Shown piece by piece: positions 18,489-26,662 of a stretch of DNA of 64,000 bases. This DNA is from Pseudonocardia petroleophila (GTDB taxonomy: Bacteria; Actinomycetota; Actinomycetes; Mycobacteriales; Pseudonocardiaceae), in contig NZ_CP060131.1 in NCBI RefSeq assembly GCF_014235185.1, positions 1,929,501 to 1,993,500 on the forward strand, read 5' to 3'. The notes beneath the pieces were generated by a model. That model saw only the letters and a list, made by a program, of their open reading frames with translations, was not told the origin of the DNA and did not search any database. The translations under genes were made by a program, and so were the position numbers. Positions within the stretch are counted from its first letter, which is position 1; every line of letters starts with the position of its first letter.

Positions 18489-18755
18489 TCACGACCACCA
18501 GCGCAGCAGCCGGGTGAGCACGTCCACCACGGTCGGCGGCTCCTCCGCGCACGGCCCGACGTCGGTGCTCCCGTCGGCGTGCAGGGCCAGGGTCCGGTCG
18601 GCGAGGCCGTCGGCGTCGAGGTCGGTGTGCAGCAGCAGGTCCCCGGACGGGGCGTCGGTGAACAGCGAGTCGGGCGTGCCGTCGCCGTCGGTGTCGAACC
18701 CGCCGGTGACGTCCGGGCAGCCGTCGTCGTCGGGGACCGCGCGGGGGTCACGCAC
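18489..18755 (-). CDS. Small DxDxDG calcium-motif protein
   Basis: 88 residues from the GTG at 18755, which overlaps the stop of the upstream gene. It contains two calcium-loop-like segments, DTDGDGTPDSLF and DLDADGLADRTL, each followed by a hydrophobic strand, as in FG-GAP/DUF6802-type actinobacterial proteins. There is no signal peptide, so it is probably cytosolic, or its upstream partner anchors a complex. A longer in-frame start (18806) exists inside the preceding gene and was not used. Function is unknown. Confidence 0.6.
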   Translation of the reverse strand: MRDPRAVPDDDGCPDVTGGFDTDGDGTPDSLFTDAPSGDLLLHTDLDADGLADRTLALHADGSTDVGPCAEEPPTVVDVLTRLLRWWS

Positions 18756-19461
18756 CGGCGGGCTCTCGCGGGGCGAGCAGGGCCAGCTCGGCGTCGATCT
18801 CCGCACGTCGGCGGTCCAGTGCGGCCTCGAGGCGGGCGGTGGCGGCGCTCGCGCGGGCGGCGGTGCGGCGGGTCAGCTCGGCGTCGATCCGGGCGTGCGT
18901 GACGGCCAGCAGGTCGGTGCCCCACCGGCGGGCCCGCGCGCGGTCGACGGCCGCCCGCCGGGACCGGACGACGGCCACGAGCACCAGCACGGCCCCGCCC
19001 AGCGCGGGCAGCAGCACCGCCGGGCCCGCGACGCCGGACAGCGCGGCGAGCGGGAGCACCGCCAGCCGCCACGCGCCGGCGTCGGCGAGGACCTCGACGA
19101 CCCGCGCGCGGCGCGGCACGGGCGGATCCGGCGCGGCGGGTGGGGGCGGGTCGTCCGGCGGCACCGGCAGCGCGACGCCCCGGTCGGCGCCCGTTCCGCG
19201 CTCGGCGGCGACGGCGCGGTCGGCCCAGCCCGCGTGGGCGGCCGCCTCGATCGCCCGGGCCGCCGCGGACACCGCGGCCGGCGGATGGCCGTCCAGGTCG
19301 CGGCGGACCTCCGCGAACCGGGCCGCGGCCTCGGTGAGGGCGCCCGTCCGGGCCGCCGCGAGGGCGTCGCGCAGGTCGGTGCGGGCCGGGACGAGCAGGG
19401 CCCGCAGGGCGCGCAGCTCGTGGCGCCGGGCGCGTACGGCGTCGGCGTAGCGGTCGGGCAT
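18748..19461 (-). CDS. Membrane-anchored helical protein, unknown
   Basis: 237 residues from the ATG at 19461. Residues 1-95 are Ala/Arg-rich helix (RARRHELRALRALL), followed by a proline-rich linker (about 96-120) and two adjacent hydrophobic segments (about 130-172). A charged helical tail with a LEAALDRRRAEIDAEL heptad-like pattern ends the protein. No known domain is recognised. It is divergent from trmB, with 97 bases between starts, and overlaps the next small gene by 8 bases. Confidence 0.65.
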   Translation of the reverse strand: MPDRYADAVRARRHELRALRALLVPARTDLRDALAAARTGALTEAAARFAEVRRDLDGHPPAAVSAAARAIEAAAHAGWADRAVAAERGTGADRGVALPVPPDDPPPPAAPDPPVPRRARVVEVLADAGAWRLAVLPLAALSGVAGPAVLLPALGGAVLVLVAVVRSRRAAVDRARARRWGTDLLAVTHARIDAELTRRTAARASAATARLEAALDRRRAEIDAELALLAPREPAGA

Positions 19462-19558
19462 GGCGGCACCGTGACAGGCCGCGGACCGGCGCGGGCGGGA
19501 ACCGGACAGCGGTGTGCGATCGTGAACGGCCGTCCAGTCCCCCGTCGAAGGAGCCCGC

Positions 19559-20317
19559 GTGACCACGCGTCCGCCGCTCGGCGCGCCGCCCGAGGACCGG
19601 CCCCGGATCACGAGCTTCGTGCACCACCGCGCCCGGCTCACCGAGGGCCAGCAGCGGGCCTGGGACCGGTCGTGGCCGGTGCTGGGCCGCGACGTCGCCG
19701 ACGTCGTCGAGGGGTCCGTGGCCTACGACCCGTCCGCCTGGTTCGGCCGCACCGCCCCGCTGGTGCTGGAGATCGGGTCCGGCATGGGCGAGTCGACGGC
19801 CGCGCTCGCGGCGGCCGCCCCCGAGCACGACCACCTCGCGGTCGAGGTCTTCGAGCCCGGCCTCGCGCAGCTGCTCATGCGCATCGAGGAGCTGGGGCTG
19901 ACCAACCTCGCCCTGCTGCGCGGCGACGCCGTCGAGCTGCTGCGGACGCGGGTCCCCGAGGGGTCGCTCAGCGCCGTCCGGATCTACTTCCCGGACCCGT
20001 GGCCCAAGCGCAAGCACCGCAAGCGGCGCCTGGTGCAGCCGGAGGTCGCGGCGCTCGTCGCGTCCCGCCTCGCGCCGGGAGGGACCCTGCACCTGGCGAC
20101 GGACTGGGAGGACTACGCGACCCAGATGCGTGCGGTCTGTGACGGTGAGCACTCTTTGGTGAACACGGCCGCCGATGCTCCGGGTGGCTGGTTCCCGCGC
20201 CCGGACTGGCGCCCCGTGACCAAGTTCGAGCAGCGCGCCCACCTCGAAGGACGCGCCGTCCATGATCTTCTCTACCGGCGCCGCTCCGCTGGGCGCACTA
20301 GCGATCACGCTTCGTGA
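19559..20317 (+). CDS. trmB: tRNA (guanine-N7-)-methyltransferase
   Basis: 252 residues. It uses SAM to methylate G46 of tRNAs. SAM-binding LEIGSGMGE is near residue 78, the second acidic motif is VEVFEPG, and the family signature YFPDPWPKRKHRKRR lies near 141-155. The GTG start at 19559 is supported by GAAGGAG at 19547-19553. The C-terminal TKFEQRAHLEGRAVHDLLY motif is complete. The nitric oxide synthase gene follows 63 bases later on the same strand; that link is probably only positional. Confidence 0.95.
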   Translation: MTTRPPLGAPPEDRPRITSFVHHRARLTEGQQRAWDRSWPVLGRDVADVVEGSVAYDPSAWFGRTAPLVLEIGSGMGESTAALAAAAPEHDHLAVEVFEPGLAQLLMRIEELGLTNLALLRGDAVELLRTRVPEGSLSAVRIYFPDPWPKRKHRKRRLVQPEVAALVASRLAPGGTLHLATDWEDYATQMRAVCDGEHSLVNTAADAPGGWFPRPDWRPVTKFEQRAHLEGRAVHDLLYRRRSAGRTSDHAS

Positions 20318-20380
20318 CCGTGTAGGAAGGTCGACGGCCCCGGTACGGGGAAGGGACTGCTGCGGGAACCGGGGGCGTGT

Positions 20381-21550
20381 GTGACGGCGTTCGTCGACGA
20401 GGACACCGTCGTCCCGACACCGCGCTCCTGCCCGGTGGACCACACCCCCACCGCCCCGCGGACGACCGCGGTCTCGGTCGACGCGGCGACGGCGTTCCTG
20501 GAGCAGTTCCACGCCGAGACGACGCCGGCGCAGACGCTCGCCGGTCGCCTCGACGAGGTGCGCCGCGAGATCGACGAGACCGGCACCTACGTCCACACCC
20601 CCGACGAGCTGACGTTCGGCGCACGGGTGGCGTGGCGCAACGCCGCGCGCTGCATCGGCCGCCTGTACTGGAACAGCCTGCGCGTGCGCGACCGCCGCGG
20701 GGTCTCCGCACCGTCCGACGTGGCGGCGGAGTGCGTCGCGCACCTGCGCGACGCCGGGCGCGACGGCCGGATCCGCTCGACCATCACGGTGTTCGCGCCG
20801 GACCGCCCCGGCGAGGCCGGTCCGCGGATCCACAACGAGCAGCTGGTCCGCTACGCCGGGCACCGCACCGCGAGCGGCCGGGTCCGGGGCGACGGCCGCT
20901 ACGCCGACTTCACCGACCGCGCCGTCGGGCTGGGCTGGGAGCGCCCCGATCCGCCCGGCCGGTTCGACGTCCTCCCGCTGCTCGTCTCCCGGGGCGACGC
21001 CGCGCCGGAGCTGTTCGAGATCCCGCCCGACGCCGTCCTCGAGGTCCCGCTGCACCATCCCGAGCACGCGTGGTTCGCCGAGCTGCGGCTGCGCTGGCAC
21101 GCGGTCCCGGCGATCAGCAACATGCCGCTGGAGGTCGGCGGCGTCACCTACCCGGCCGCCCCGTTCAACGGCTGGTACCTCGGCACCGAGATCGGCGCCC
21201 GCAACCTCGCCGACGCCGACCGCTACGACCTGCTCCCGGTGATCGGCGACCGCCTCGGCCTCGACACCACCTCCGAGCGCACCCTGTGGCGCGACCGCGC
21301 GATGCTGGAGATGCTGCGCGCCGTGCAGCACTCGTTCGACACCGCGGGCGTCACGATGGCCGACCACCACACCGAGTCGGAGCGCTTCCTCACCCACGTC
21401 GCCCGCGAGGAGAGCGCGGGGCGGCGCTGCCCGGCCGACTGGAGCTGGATCGTGCCGCCGGTCAGCGGCGGGCTCACGAAGGTCTACCACCGCTACTACG
21501 ACGAGCCCGACCCCGCGACGCGCCCGGCCTACCTCCCGCCCACCGCCTGA
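20381..21550 (+). CDS. nos: Bacterial nitric oxide synthase, oxygenase domain only
   Basis: 389 residues, the size of oxygenase-only bacterial NOS. It converts L-arginine to citrulline and NO using heme and a pterin, with electrons from unrelated reductases. The proximal heme cysteine is Cys91 in AWRNAARCIGRLYW. The substrate glutamate is Glu270 in FNGWYLGTEIGARNL, and the C-terminal WSWIVPPVSGG carries the pterin-contact tryptophan region. There is no reductase, P450 or biosynthetic cluster next to it, so a TxtD-like nitration role is unsupported; protection against oxidative stress or signalling is more likely. Its 3' end overlaps the convergent PEP-mutase-like gene by 22 bases. The GTG start at 20381 is plausible but lacks a strong Shine-Dalgarno sequence. 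Confidence 0.93.
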   Translation: MTAFVDEDTVVPTPRSCPVDHTPTAPRTTAVSVDAATAFLEQFHAETTPAQTLAGRLDEVRREIDETGTYVHTPDELTFGARVAWRNAARCIGRLYWNSLRVRDRRGVSAPSDVAAECVAHLRDAGRDGRIRSTITVFAPDRPGEAGPRIHNEQLVRYAGHRTASGRVRGDGRYADFTDRAVGLGWERPDPPGRFDVLPLLVSRGDAAPELFEIPPDAVLEVPLHHPEHAWFAELRLRWHAVPAISNMPLEVGGVTYPAAPFNGWYLGTEIGARNLADADRYDLLPVIGDRLGLDTTSERTLWRDRAMLEMLRAVQHSFDTAGVTMADHHTESERFLTHVAREESAGRRCPADWSWIVPPVSGGLTKVYHRYYDEPDPATRPAYLPPTA

Positions 21551-22338
21551 GGCCCCGCGAGCCCCTGGACCTCGGCGTAGCCCAGGGGCGGGGGACCGTC
21601 GGGCTCGCGGCCGTCGCGGATCGCCGCGGCGCTCGCCACGGCGGCCGAGAGCGCGGTGCGGTAGAGCAGCGATCCCGTGCTGATCCGGCGCACGCCCGTC
21701 CCGGCCAGCTCCGCGACGGTGTGCCGCCCGGCCAGGACGTTGAGCGGGGCCGCGACGCCGTCGGCGAGCGTGCGGGTCGCGGCGTCGGTCAGCGCCCCCG
21801 GCACGAAGATCCCGTCCGCCCCGGCGTCGAGGTAGACCGCGGCCCGGCGCAGCGCCTCCTCGAGCGGACGGTCGGTCGATCCGGGCAGCCAGAACGCGTC
21901 GGTGCGGGCGTTGACGAAGACCGCCGGGGTGCGGGCCCGCACCGCCGCGACCTTCGCCGCCAGCACCTCGACGGGGGCGAGCGTGCCGTCCGGGCGCCCG
22001 TCCTCGATGTTGACGCCGACCGCGCCCGCGTCGGCGAGCTCGACCACCAGGTCGGCGACGGCGTCCGGGTCGTCGGAGAAGCCGGACTCGACGTCGACGG
22101 TCAGCAGGATCCCGCGCCCCGCCAGCGCCCCGGCCAGTGCGACGGTCTCGGCCCGGGTCGCCCCCGCCGCGTCGGCCCGCCCCGCCGCGGCCGCGACGCC
22201 CAGGCTCGTCGTGCCGATCGCGGGGTGCCCGTCGGCGGCCAGCGCCAGCGCCGAGGCCACGTCCCAGGCGTTGGGCAGGAGCAGCGGCGCGGGGCCGTGG
22301 TGCAGGCGGCGGAACGCCTCGGCGGGTGCGGTGTCCAT
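21529..22338 (-). CDS. Isocitrate lyase / PEP mutase superfamily protein
   Basis: 269 residues. The TIM-barrel pattern is clear: LLLPNAWDVASA, TVDVESGF, GVNIEDG, NARTDAFW, ADGIFVPG and PLNVLAG. Metal-binding Asp/Glu are in DVESG and IEDG. Members include methylisocitrate lyase, oxaloacetate hydrolase and 2,3-dimethylmalate lyase; the exact reaction cannot be assigned. TACGGT lies six bases before the ATG at 22338, so it is probably leaderless. It is divergent from the ArsR-type regulator with about 64 bases between starts, which suggests that regulator controls it. Confidence 0.85.
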   Translation of the reverse strand: MDTAPAEAFRRLHHGPAPLLLPNAWDVASALALAADGHPAIGTTSLGVAAAAGRADAAGATRAETVALAGALAGRGILLTVDVESGFSDDPDAVADLVVELADAGAVGVNIEDGRPDGTLAPVEVLAAKVAAVRARTPAVFVNARTDAFWLPGSTDRPLEEALRRAAVYLDAGADGIFVPGALTDAATRTLADGVAAPLNVLAGRHTVAELAGTGVRRISTGSLLYRTALSAAVASAAAIRDGREPDGPPPLGYAEVQGLAGPQAVGGR

Positions 22339-22402
22339 GCCGCGACCGTAGGGCGGTGACGATGCGGCCGTCACCGAACGGTCCGCGCCCTACCCTTCCC
22401 GC

Positions 22403-23104
22403 ATGGACGTCGACGCCGGGTCCGTCGCCGCGTTCGCGGCCCTGCTCGCCGACCGCACCCGCGCCGGGATCTGCCTGGCCCTGATCGACGGCCGGGCGTG
22501 GACGGCCGGGGAGCTCGCCGCGCACACGGGCGTCGCGCGCTCGACGGCGAGCGAGCACCTCACCGCGCTGGTCTCCGCCGGTCTGCTCGCCGAGGAGCGC
22601 CAGGGCAGGCACCGGTACGTCCGGCTGGCCGGCCCCGGGATCGCCGCGCTCGTCGAGGACCTCGCGGGCGCCGTCGGCACTCCCCGGCCGCCGGTGTCGC
22701 TGCGCTCCGCGCGCGCCGCCGGCGAGCTGTCCGCGGCCCGCACCTGCTACGACCACCTGGCCGGTGCGCTCGGCGTCGCCCTGTTCGACGCGCTGGTCGG
22801 CGCCGACCTCGTGCGCACCCGCGACGGCCTGGCGCTGACCGGTCCGGGGCGGGAGTGGTTCACCGGCCTCGCGGGGGAGACCGCCCTGTGGGCCCGCGGC
22901 TCCCGGCCGCTGCTGCGGACCTGCCTGGACTGGACGGAGCGCCGTCCGCACCTCGGCGGACGGCTCGGCGCGGTCCTGCACCGGGAGCTGCTGCGGCGGG
23001 AGTGGGTCGTGCCGCTCCCGCGCCACCGGGCGGTGCGGCTCACGCCGGTCGGTGCGACGGGCCTGGCCGACCTCCTCGGCCGCGACCTCGGGGTGCCTGC
23101 CTAG
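22403..23104 (+). CDS. ArsR family winged-helix regulator
   Basis: 233 residues. The N-terminal winged helix (about 5-75) reads RTRAGICLALIDGRAWTAGE then HTGVARSTASEHLTALVSAG and RHRYVRLAGPG, the ArsR/SmtB pattern. No metal-binding cysteine motif is seen on the recognition helix. The long C-terminal domain (about 100-233) contains RTCYDHLAGALGVAL and LTPVGATGL, as in non-metal ArsR regulators of actinomycetes. TACCCT sits six bases before the ATG, giving a leaderless transcript. Its TAG stop is shared in a CTAG overlap with the convergent paaI-like gene. Confidence 0.88.
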   Translation: MDVDAGSVAAFAALLADRTRAGICLALIDGRAWTAGELAAHTGVARSTASEHLTALVSAGLLAEERQGRHRYVRLAGPGIAALVEDLAGAVGTPRPPVSLRSARAAGELSAARTCYDHLAGALGVALFDALVGADLVRTRDGLALTGPGREWFTGLAGETALWARGSRPLLRTCLDWTERRPHLGGRLGAVLHRELLRREWVVPLPRHRAVRLTPVGATGLADLLGRDLGVPA

Positions 23105-23526
23105 GCCGGCGGCACGAGTCCCGGGACCTGGCGGGTGCGGCCGCGGAACTCCGCGACCACCGCGTCGCCCGCCCGCACCGTGACGTCGTAGAGGCCGGAG
23201 CGGCCGGTCAGCGCCCGCTCCACCGCCGTCGCGACCAGCTCGTCGCCCAGCGCCCCGGGCCGCAGGAACGTGATGTCGGCCCCGGCGGCCACCGCGGAGA
23301 CGCCGTGGCTGTTGGAGGCGTGCGCGAGCGCGGCGTCGGCGAGCAGGAACACGAACCCGCCGTGGCAGATGCCGTGCCCGTTGAGGTGGTGCTCGGTCAC
23401 CGTCAGCGCGACGGCGGCCGTGCCGGGGGCGACGTCGAGCAGCCGGACACCCGCGCCGCGGGCGGCGGCGTCGTGGCGCGTCATGGCCTCGGAGGTGCGG
23501 CGGGCGGTCTCGGTGGGCTCGGTCAT
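23101..23526 (-). CDS. paaI: PaaI family hot-dog thioesterase
   Basis: 141 residues. The hot-dog fold signature NGHGICHGGFVFLLADAALAHASNS (residues 49-73, split here as N-terminal HGG and acidic ADAA) is the PaaI pattern, with Asp64 the likely catalytic residue. PaaI hydrolyses phenylacetyl-CoA ring-hydroxylated intermediates and relieves CoA trapping. No other paa genes are nearby, so the substrate could be another acyl-CoA. A second in-frame ATG at codon 15 is possible. The stop overlaps that of the ArsR gene by 4 bases (CTAG). Confidence 0.85.
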   Translation of the reverse strand: MTEPTETARRTSEAMTRHDAAARGAGVRLLDVAPGTAAVALTVTEHHLNGHGICHGGFVFLLADAALAHASNSHGVSAVAAGADITFLRPGALGDELVATAVERALTGRSGLYDVTVRAGDAVVAEFRGRTRQVPGLVPPA

Positions 23527-23569
23527 CGTGGCGGGATGCTATCCGGGGCCGGGGGATAGGGTCCGGGCC

Positions 23570-24199
23570 ATGACGACCCTCGCGCCGACCTCGCCGCCCG
23601 CTCCCCGGGTGCTGCTGGTCTGGGACGCGCCGAACATGGACATGAGCCTGGGCTCGCTGCTGGGTGCCCGGCCGACGGCGGCGTTCCGCCCCCGGTTCGA
23701 CGCCGTCGGGCGCTGGCTGCTGGACCTCGCCGGGCCGGACTCCCTCGCCGAGGCCACCGTGTTCACCAACGTCGTCCCCGGCAGCACCGAGGTCGTCCGC
23801 CCGTGGGTGGAGGCGCTGCGCAACGTCGGCTTCGCGGTGTTCGCGAAGCCGAAGATCTCCGACGACTCCGACGTCGACGACGACATGCTCGCCCACATCC
23901 GCCTGCGCGCCGACGAGGGACTGCTCGAGCACGTCGTCGTGGCCTCCGGGGACGGCCGGGCGTTCCGCGAGCCGCTGGAGGAGCTGCGGGCCAAGGGCAC
24001 CTACGTCACGGTCATCGGGTTCCGCGAGCACGCGACGTTCGCGGTGGCGTCGGACGTGATGGAGTTCGTCGACCTCGAGGAGATCGACGGCGTCTTCCGC
24101 GAGCCGCTGCCGCGGATCACGCTCGACTCGCTGCCCGACGGCGGCGCCTGGCTGCCGCCCTTCCGCTCGCTGCGCTCGCTGCTGGAGCCCCGCCGGTGA
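23570..24199 (+). CDS. NYN (PIN-like) domain protein
   Basis: 209 residues. The NYN nuclease-like fold shows as VLLVWDAPNMDMSLG with Asp19, SDDSDVDDDMLAHI near 102-115, and HVVVASGDGRAF near 122-133. These supply the conserved acidic residues of PIN/NYN ribonucleases. The family is thought to bind or cleave RNA. TAGGGT lies seven bases before the ATG at 23570, which fixes the start and suggests a leaderless mRNA. The amidohydrolase gene is coupled by a GTGA overlap. Confidence 0.88.
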   Translation: MTTLAPTSPPAPRVLLVWDAPNMDMSLGSLLGARPTAAFRPRFDAVGRWLLDLAGPDSLAEATVFTNVVPGSTEVVRPWVEALRNVGFAVFAKPKISDDSDVDDDMLAHIRLRADEGLLEHVVVASGDGRAFREPLEELRAKGTYVTVIGFREHATFAVASDVMEFVDLEEIDGVFREPLPRITLDSLPDGGAWLPPFRSLRSLLEPRR

Positions 24200-25497
24200 T
24201 CCGGCTGACGGCGCCGGTCGTGCTCCCGTGCGACCCGGCGTGCTCGGTCCTGCGCGACGGCGCGGTGGACGTCGGCGACGACGGCCGCATCACCTGGGTC
24301 GGGCCGCGGGAGCGGGCCCCGGAGTCGGACGGCCCGGTGCACGCGCTCCCCGGCGTCCTGCTGCCCGGGCTGATCAACACCCACGCGCACACCCCGATGC
24401 TCGCCCTGCGCGGCGCGGGGGGCGACCTGCCGCTGCTGCGCTGGCTGCACGAGGTCATGTGGCCGATGGAGGCGCGGCTCACCGGCGACGACGTGCGCGC
24501 CGCGATGACGGCGGGCGGCGTCGAGCTGCTGCGCACGGGCTGCACCACCAGCGTCGAGATGTACTTCCACACGCAGGCCGTGCTCGACGCCGTGGACGCC
24601 GTCGGGTCGCGGGTGGTGCTCACACCCGGCGTGATCGCGGCCCCCGGCTGGGACCGCCTCGGCACGTGGGAGCAGATGCGCGACGACATCTCCGCCCGCA
24701 TCGACGACGGCGGGCGCGTGCAGGGCCGCGTCGAGCTCGGGTACGGGCCGCACTCGGCGTACACGCTGCCGCCGGAGGCGCTGGCGTCGATCGGCGAGCA
24801 CGCGCGGGCCCGGGGGGCGCTGCTGCACGTGCACGTCGCCGAGGCCGCCGAGGAGGACGCGGCCGCGCGCGCGTCGCACGGCTCCGTGCCCGCCCTGCTC
24901 GACTCCCTCGGCGTCCTCGACGGGCGGGTGCTCGCCGCCCACTCGATCCAGCTCTCCGACGACGACATCGCCCTGTTCGCCGCGCGCGGCACCGCCGTGG
25001 CCCACTGCCCCGGCTCGAACGCGAAGCTGGCCGCGGGGATCGCGCGGGTCACGGCGCTGCGCCGGGCCGGGGTGCGGGTCGGCCTGGGCACCGACGGCCC
25101 CGCCTCCGGCGACGACCTCGACGTGTGGGCCGAGGCCCGCCTCGCCGGCCTGCTCGCCCGCGTGACCAGCGGTGACGCGGCCGCGCTCACCGCGTCGGAG
25201 CTGCTGCTGATGGCGACCCGCGACGGGGCCGCGGCGATCGGGCGCGACGACCTCGGCGCACTGGAGCCCGGCCGCTGGGCCGATCTCGTGCACGTCGACC
25301 TCGACGACCCCGTCTTCACCGACCCGGCCGACGACGCGCAGCTCCTGTCGAACCTGGTGTGGGCGGGCGGCTCCCGCCTGGTCCGCGACGTGTGGGTGGC
25401 GGGGGACCGGGTGCTGGCCGGCGGCGAACCGACCCGGGTGGAGCGTGCGGCGACCACCGCGGCGATCCGCGACGTCGCGGCCCGCCTGCGCCGCTGA
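24196..25497 (+). CDS. MtaD/TRZ-ATZ type amidohydrolase (MTA/SAH deaminase-like)
   Basis: 433 residues of the metal-dependent amidohydrolase superfamily. Ligands and active site: PGLINTHAHTPM (His63, His65), LLHVHVAEA, LAAHSIQL, AHCPGSNAKLAAG and GLGTDGPAS. This set matches 5-methylthioadenosine/S-adenosylhomocysteine deaminases and related cytosine, guanine or s-triazine hydrolases, so the substrate is uncertain. The GTG start at 24196 overlaps the stop of the NYN gene. A nucleotide-derived substrate would fit a link to RNA turnover, but that is inference. Confidence 0.85.
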   Translation: MIRLTAPVVLPCDPACSVLRDGAVDVGDDGRITWVGPRERAPESDGPVHALPGVLLPGLINTHAHTPMLALRGAGGDLPLLRWLHEVMWPMEARLTGDDVRAAMTAGGVELLRTGCTTSVEMYFHTQAVLDAVDAVGSRVVLTPGVIAAPGWDRLGTWEQMRDDISARIDDGGRVQGRVELGYGPHSAYTLPPEALASIGEHARARGALLHVHVAEAAEEDAAARASHGSVPALLDSLGVLDGRVLAAHSIQLSDDDIALFAARGTAVAHCPGSNAKLAAGIARVTALRRAGVRVGLGTDGPASGDDLDVWAEARLAGLLARVTSGDAAALTASELLLMATRDGAAAIGRDDLGALEPGRWADLVHVDLDDPVFTDPADDAQLLSNLVWAGGSRLVRDVWVAGDRVLAGGEPTRVERAATTAAIRDVAARLRR

Positions 25498-25636
25498 CGC
25501 GGAAGGGCCGGGGCCGCGGGTGCGGCGGTCCGTCGTCGCCGTCACCCACGGGCCTCCGGCCCTGTCCGTGCCCGCGGTCCGCTCCCCAGCCGACCGCGTC
25601 CCCGCCGCCCCGGCACGATCCGGGGCGACGGCCGTC

Positions 25637-26035
25637 TCAGCGGCTCCCGGCCGTCTCCAGCCGGAAGTGGTGCCGCCCGCCCTCGCGCGGCTCGACGAGC
25701 GCGTGGGCGCCCGAGTCCGTCGTCGCCGACCGGCGGCGGCGCGGGGGCCGCGAGGGCAGCACGGGCGACGGGGCCGCGGCGGCCGCGAAGGCCTGCACCG
25801 GGATCGGCGCCGTCAGCGGGTCGCGGCGGAACTCGTCGACCGCGTTGCGCGCCGGCGCGTCGTGACGTCGGCGCGCGGGCGCCTCGGTCTGGCGCCGGGG
25901 CCAGTCCGCGTGGTTGAGCGCGTGGAAGATCGGGGTCAGCACCGCGTCCTCGTTGATGGCGTGCCGCCCCGCGGCACCGCCCCCGTGGACGGCCGATCGC
26001 CGCATCTCGCCGTATCCCCTGACCACGTCCGACAC
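25637..26035 (-). CDS. Hypothetical protein, 132 residues
   Basis: Read from the GTG at 26035, six bases after GGAGG; a neighbouring GTG three bases upstream is too close. The protein is hydrophilic and Ala/Arg/Pro-rich, with a more ordered N-terminal part (HAINEDAVLTPIFHALNHADW) and an Ala/Pro/Arg-rich low-complexity middle. Third codon positions are almost all G or C, supporting coding. No family is recognised. It is convergent with the amidohydrolase gene. Confidence 0.55.
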   Translation of the reverse strand: MSDVVRGYGEMRRSAVHGGGAAGRHAINEDAVLTPIFHALNHADWPRRQTEAPARRRHDAPARNAVDEFRRDPLTAPIPVQAFAAAAAPSPVLPSRPPRRRRSATTDSGAHALVEPREGGRHHFRLETAGSR

Positions 26036-26662
26036 CACGCACCTCCGCTGCTCCGAGTGCACTGCTGATGTGGACCGTTCAGCGCACTTGATAGTCACAA
26101 CGGGGGACACTCTCTCGGGGAAACGGCTCACGGGCGACGGTTACAGCGATTCGGCCGGAATACGCTCGTTCGGGTGGCTCCCGTTCCGGAACGCACACTC
26201 ACGGGTGTCCGAACGGTGCCCGTCGGGGTCGCCGACGACCCGATCAGGTCGGTGGGCACGGGCGCGCAGGCGATCCGGCGCGGCGAACCGGGCGCCCGGC
26301 GGAGTGACCCCGATCCGCGCCGCCCCGATCGGGGCGGCGCCCCGGCGCCGGGGTCCGGGCGCCTCCCGGCCGCCCGCCGGTGCGGGCCGGACGCGCGGAC
26401 CGCGCGGTCCGCGCGCTGGTCGGAGGCCCGCGGATGCCCGGTGCGAGCGAGGCCCCGCCCCCGCGCCGGGCCCGTCGACGCACCGGCGGACCGGCCGTGG
26501 ACCGGTCCGGGCCGATCGGCGGGTGCGTCCACCGCGAGCCCCGTTCCGGCGGAGAGTGACCGTCCTTCACCCGGGTGACGCAGCGCAGCCGCTTTCGAAC
26601 GTCCACTGACCGGGTTTCCGTCGACGCATCGTGAGAATCGTCGTGCGGAATCGCGGAGAGTC
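26036..26662. other. Gene-free stretch before the AI-2E family gene
   Basis: 627 bases with no convincing gene. It contains GC-rich self-complementary runs around 26318-26360 and reads as long open frames on both strands without coding-like codon choice. The promoters of the two divergent flanking genes must lie here, but I could not identify them. Confidence 0.45.

Noticed and set aside
20381..21550. TxtD-type nitration cluster
   Set aside because: No P450, peptide synthetase or related gene is adjacent.
26036..26662. Protein genes in the stretch upstream of the AI-2E family gene
   Set aside because: The frames lack ribosome-binding sites and coding-like third positions and overlap each other on both strands.
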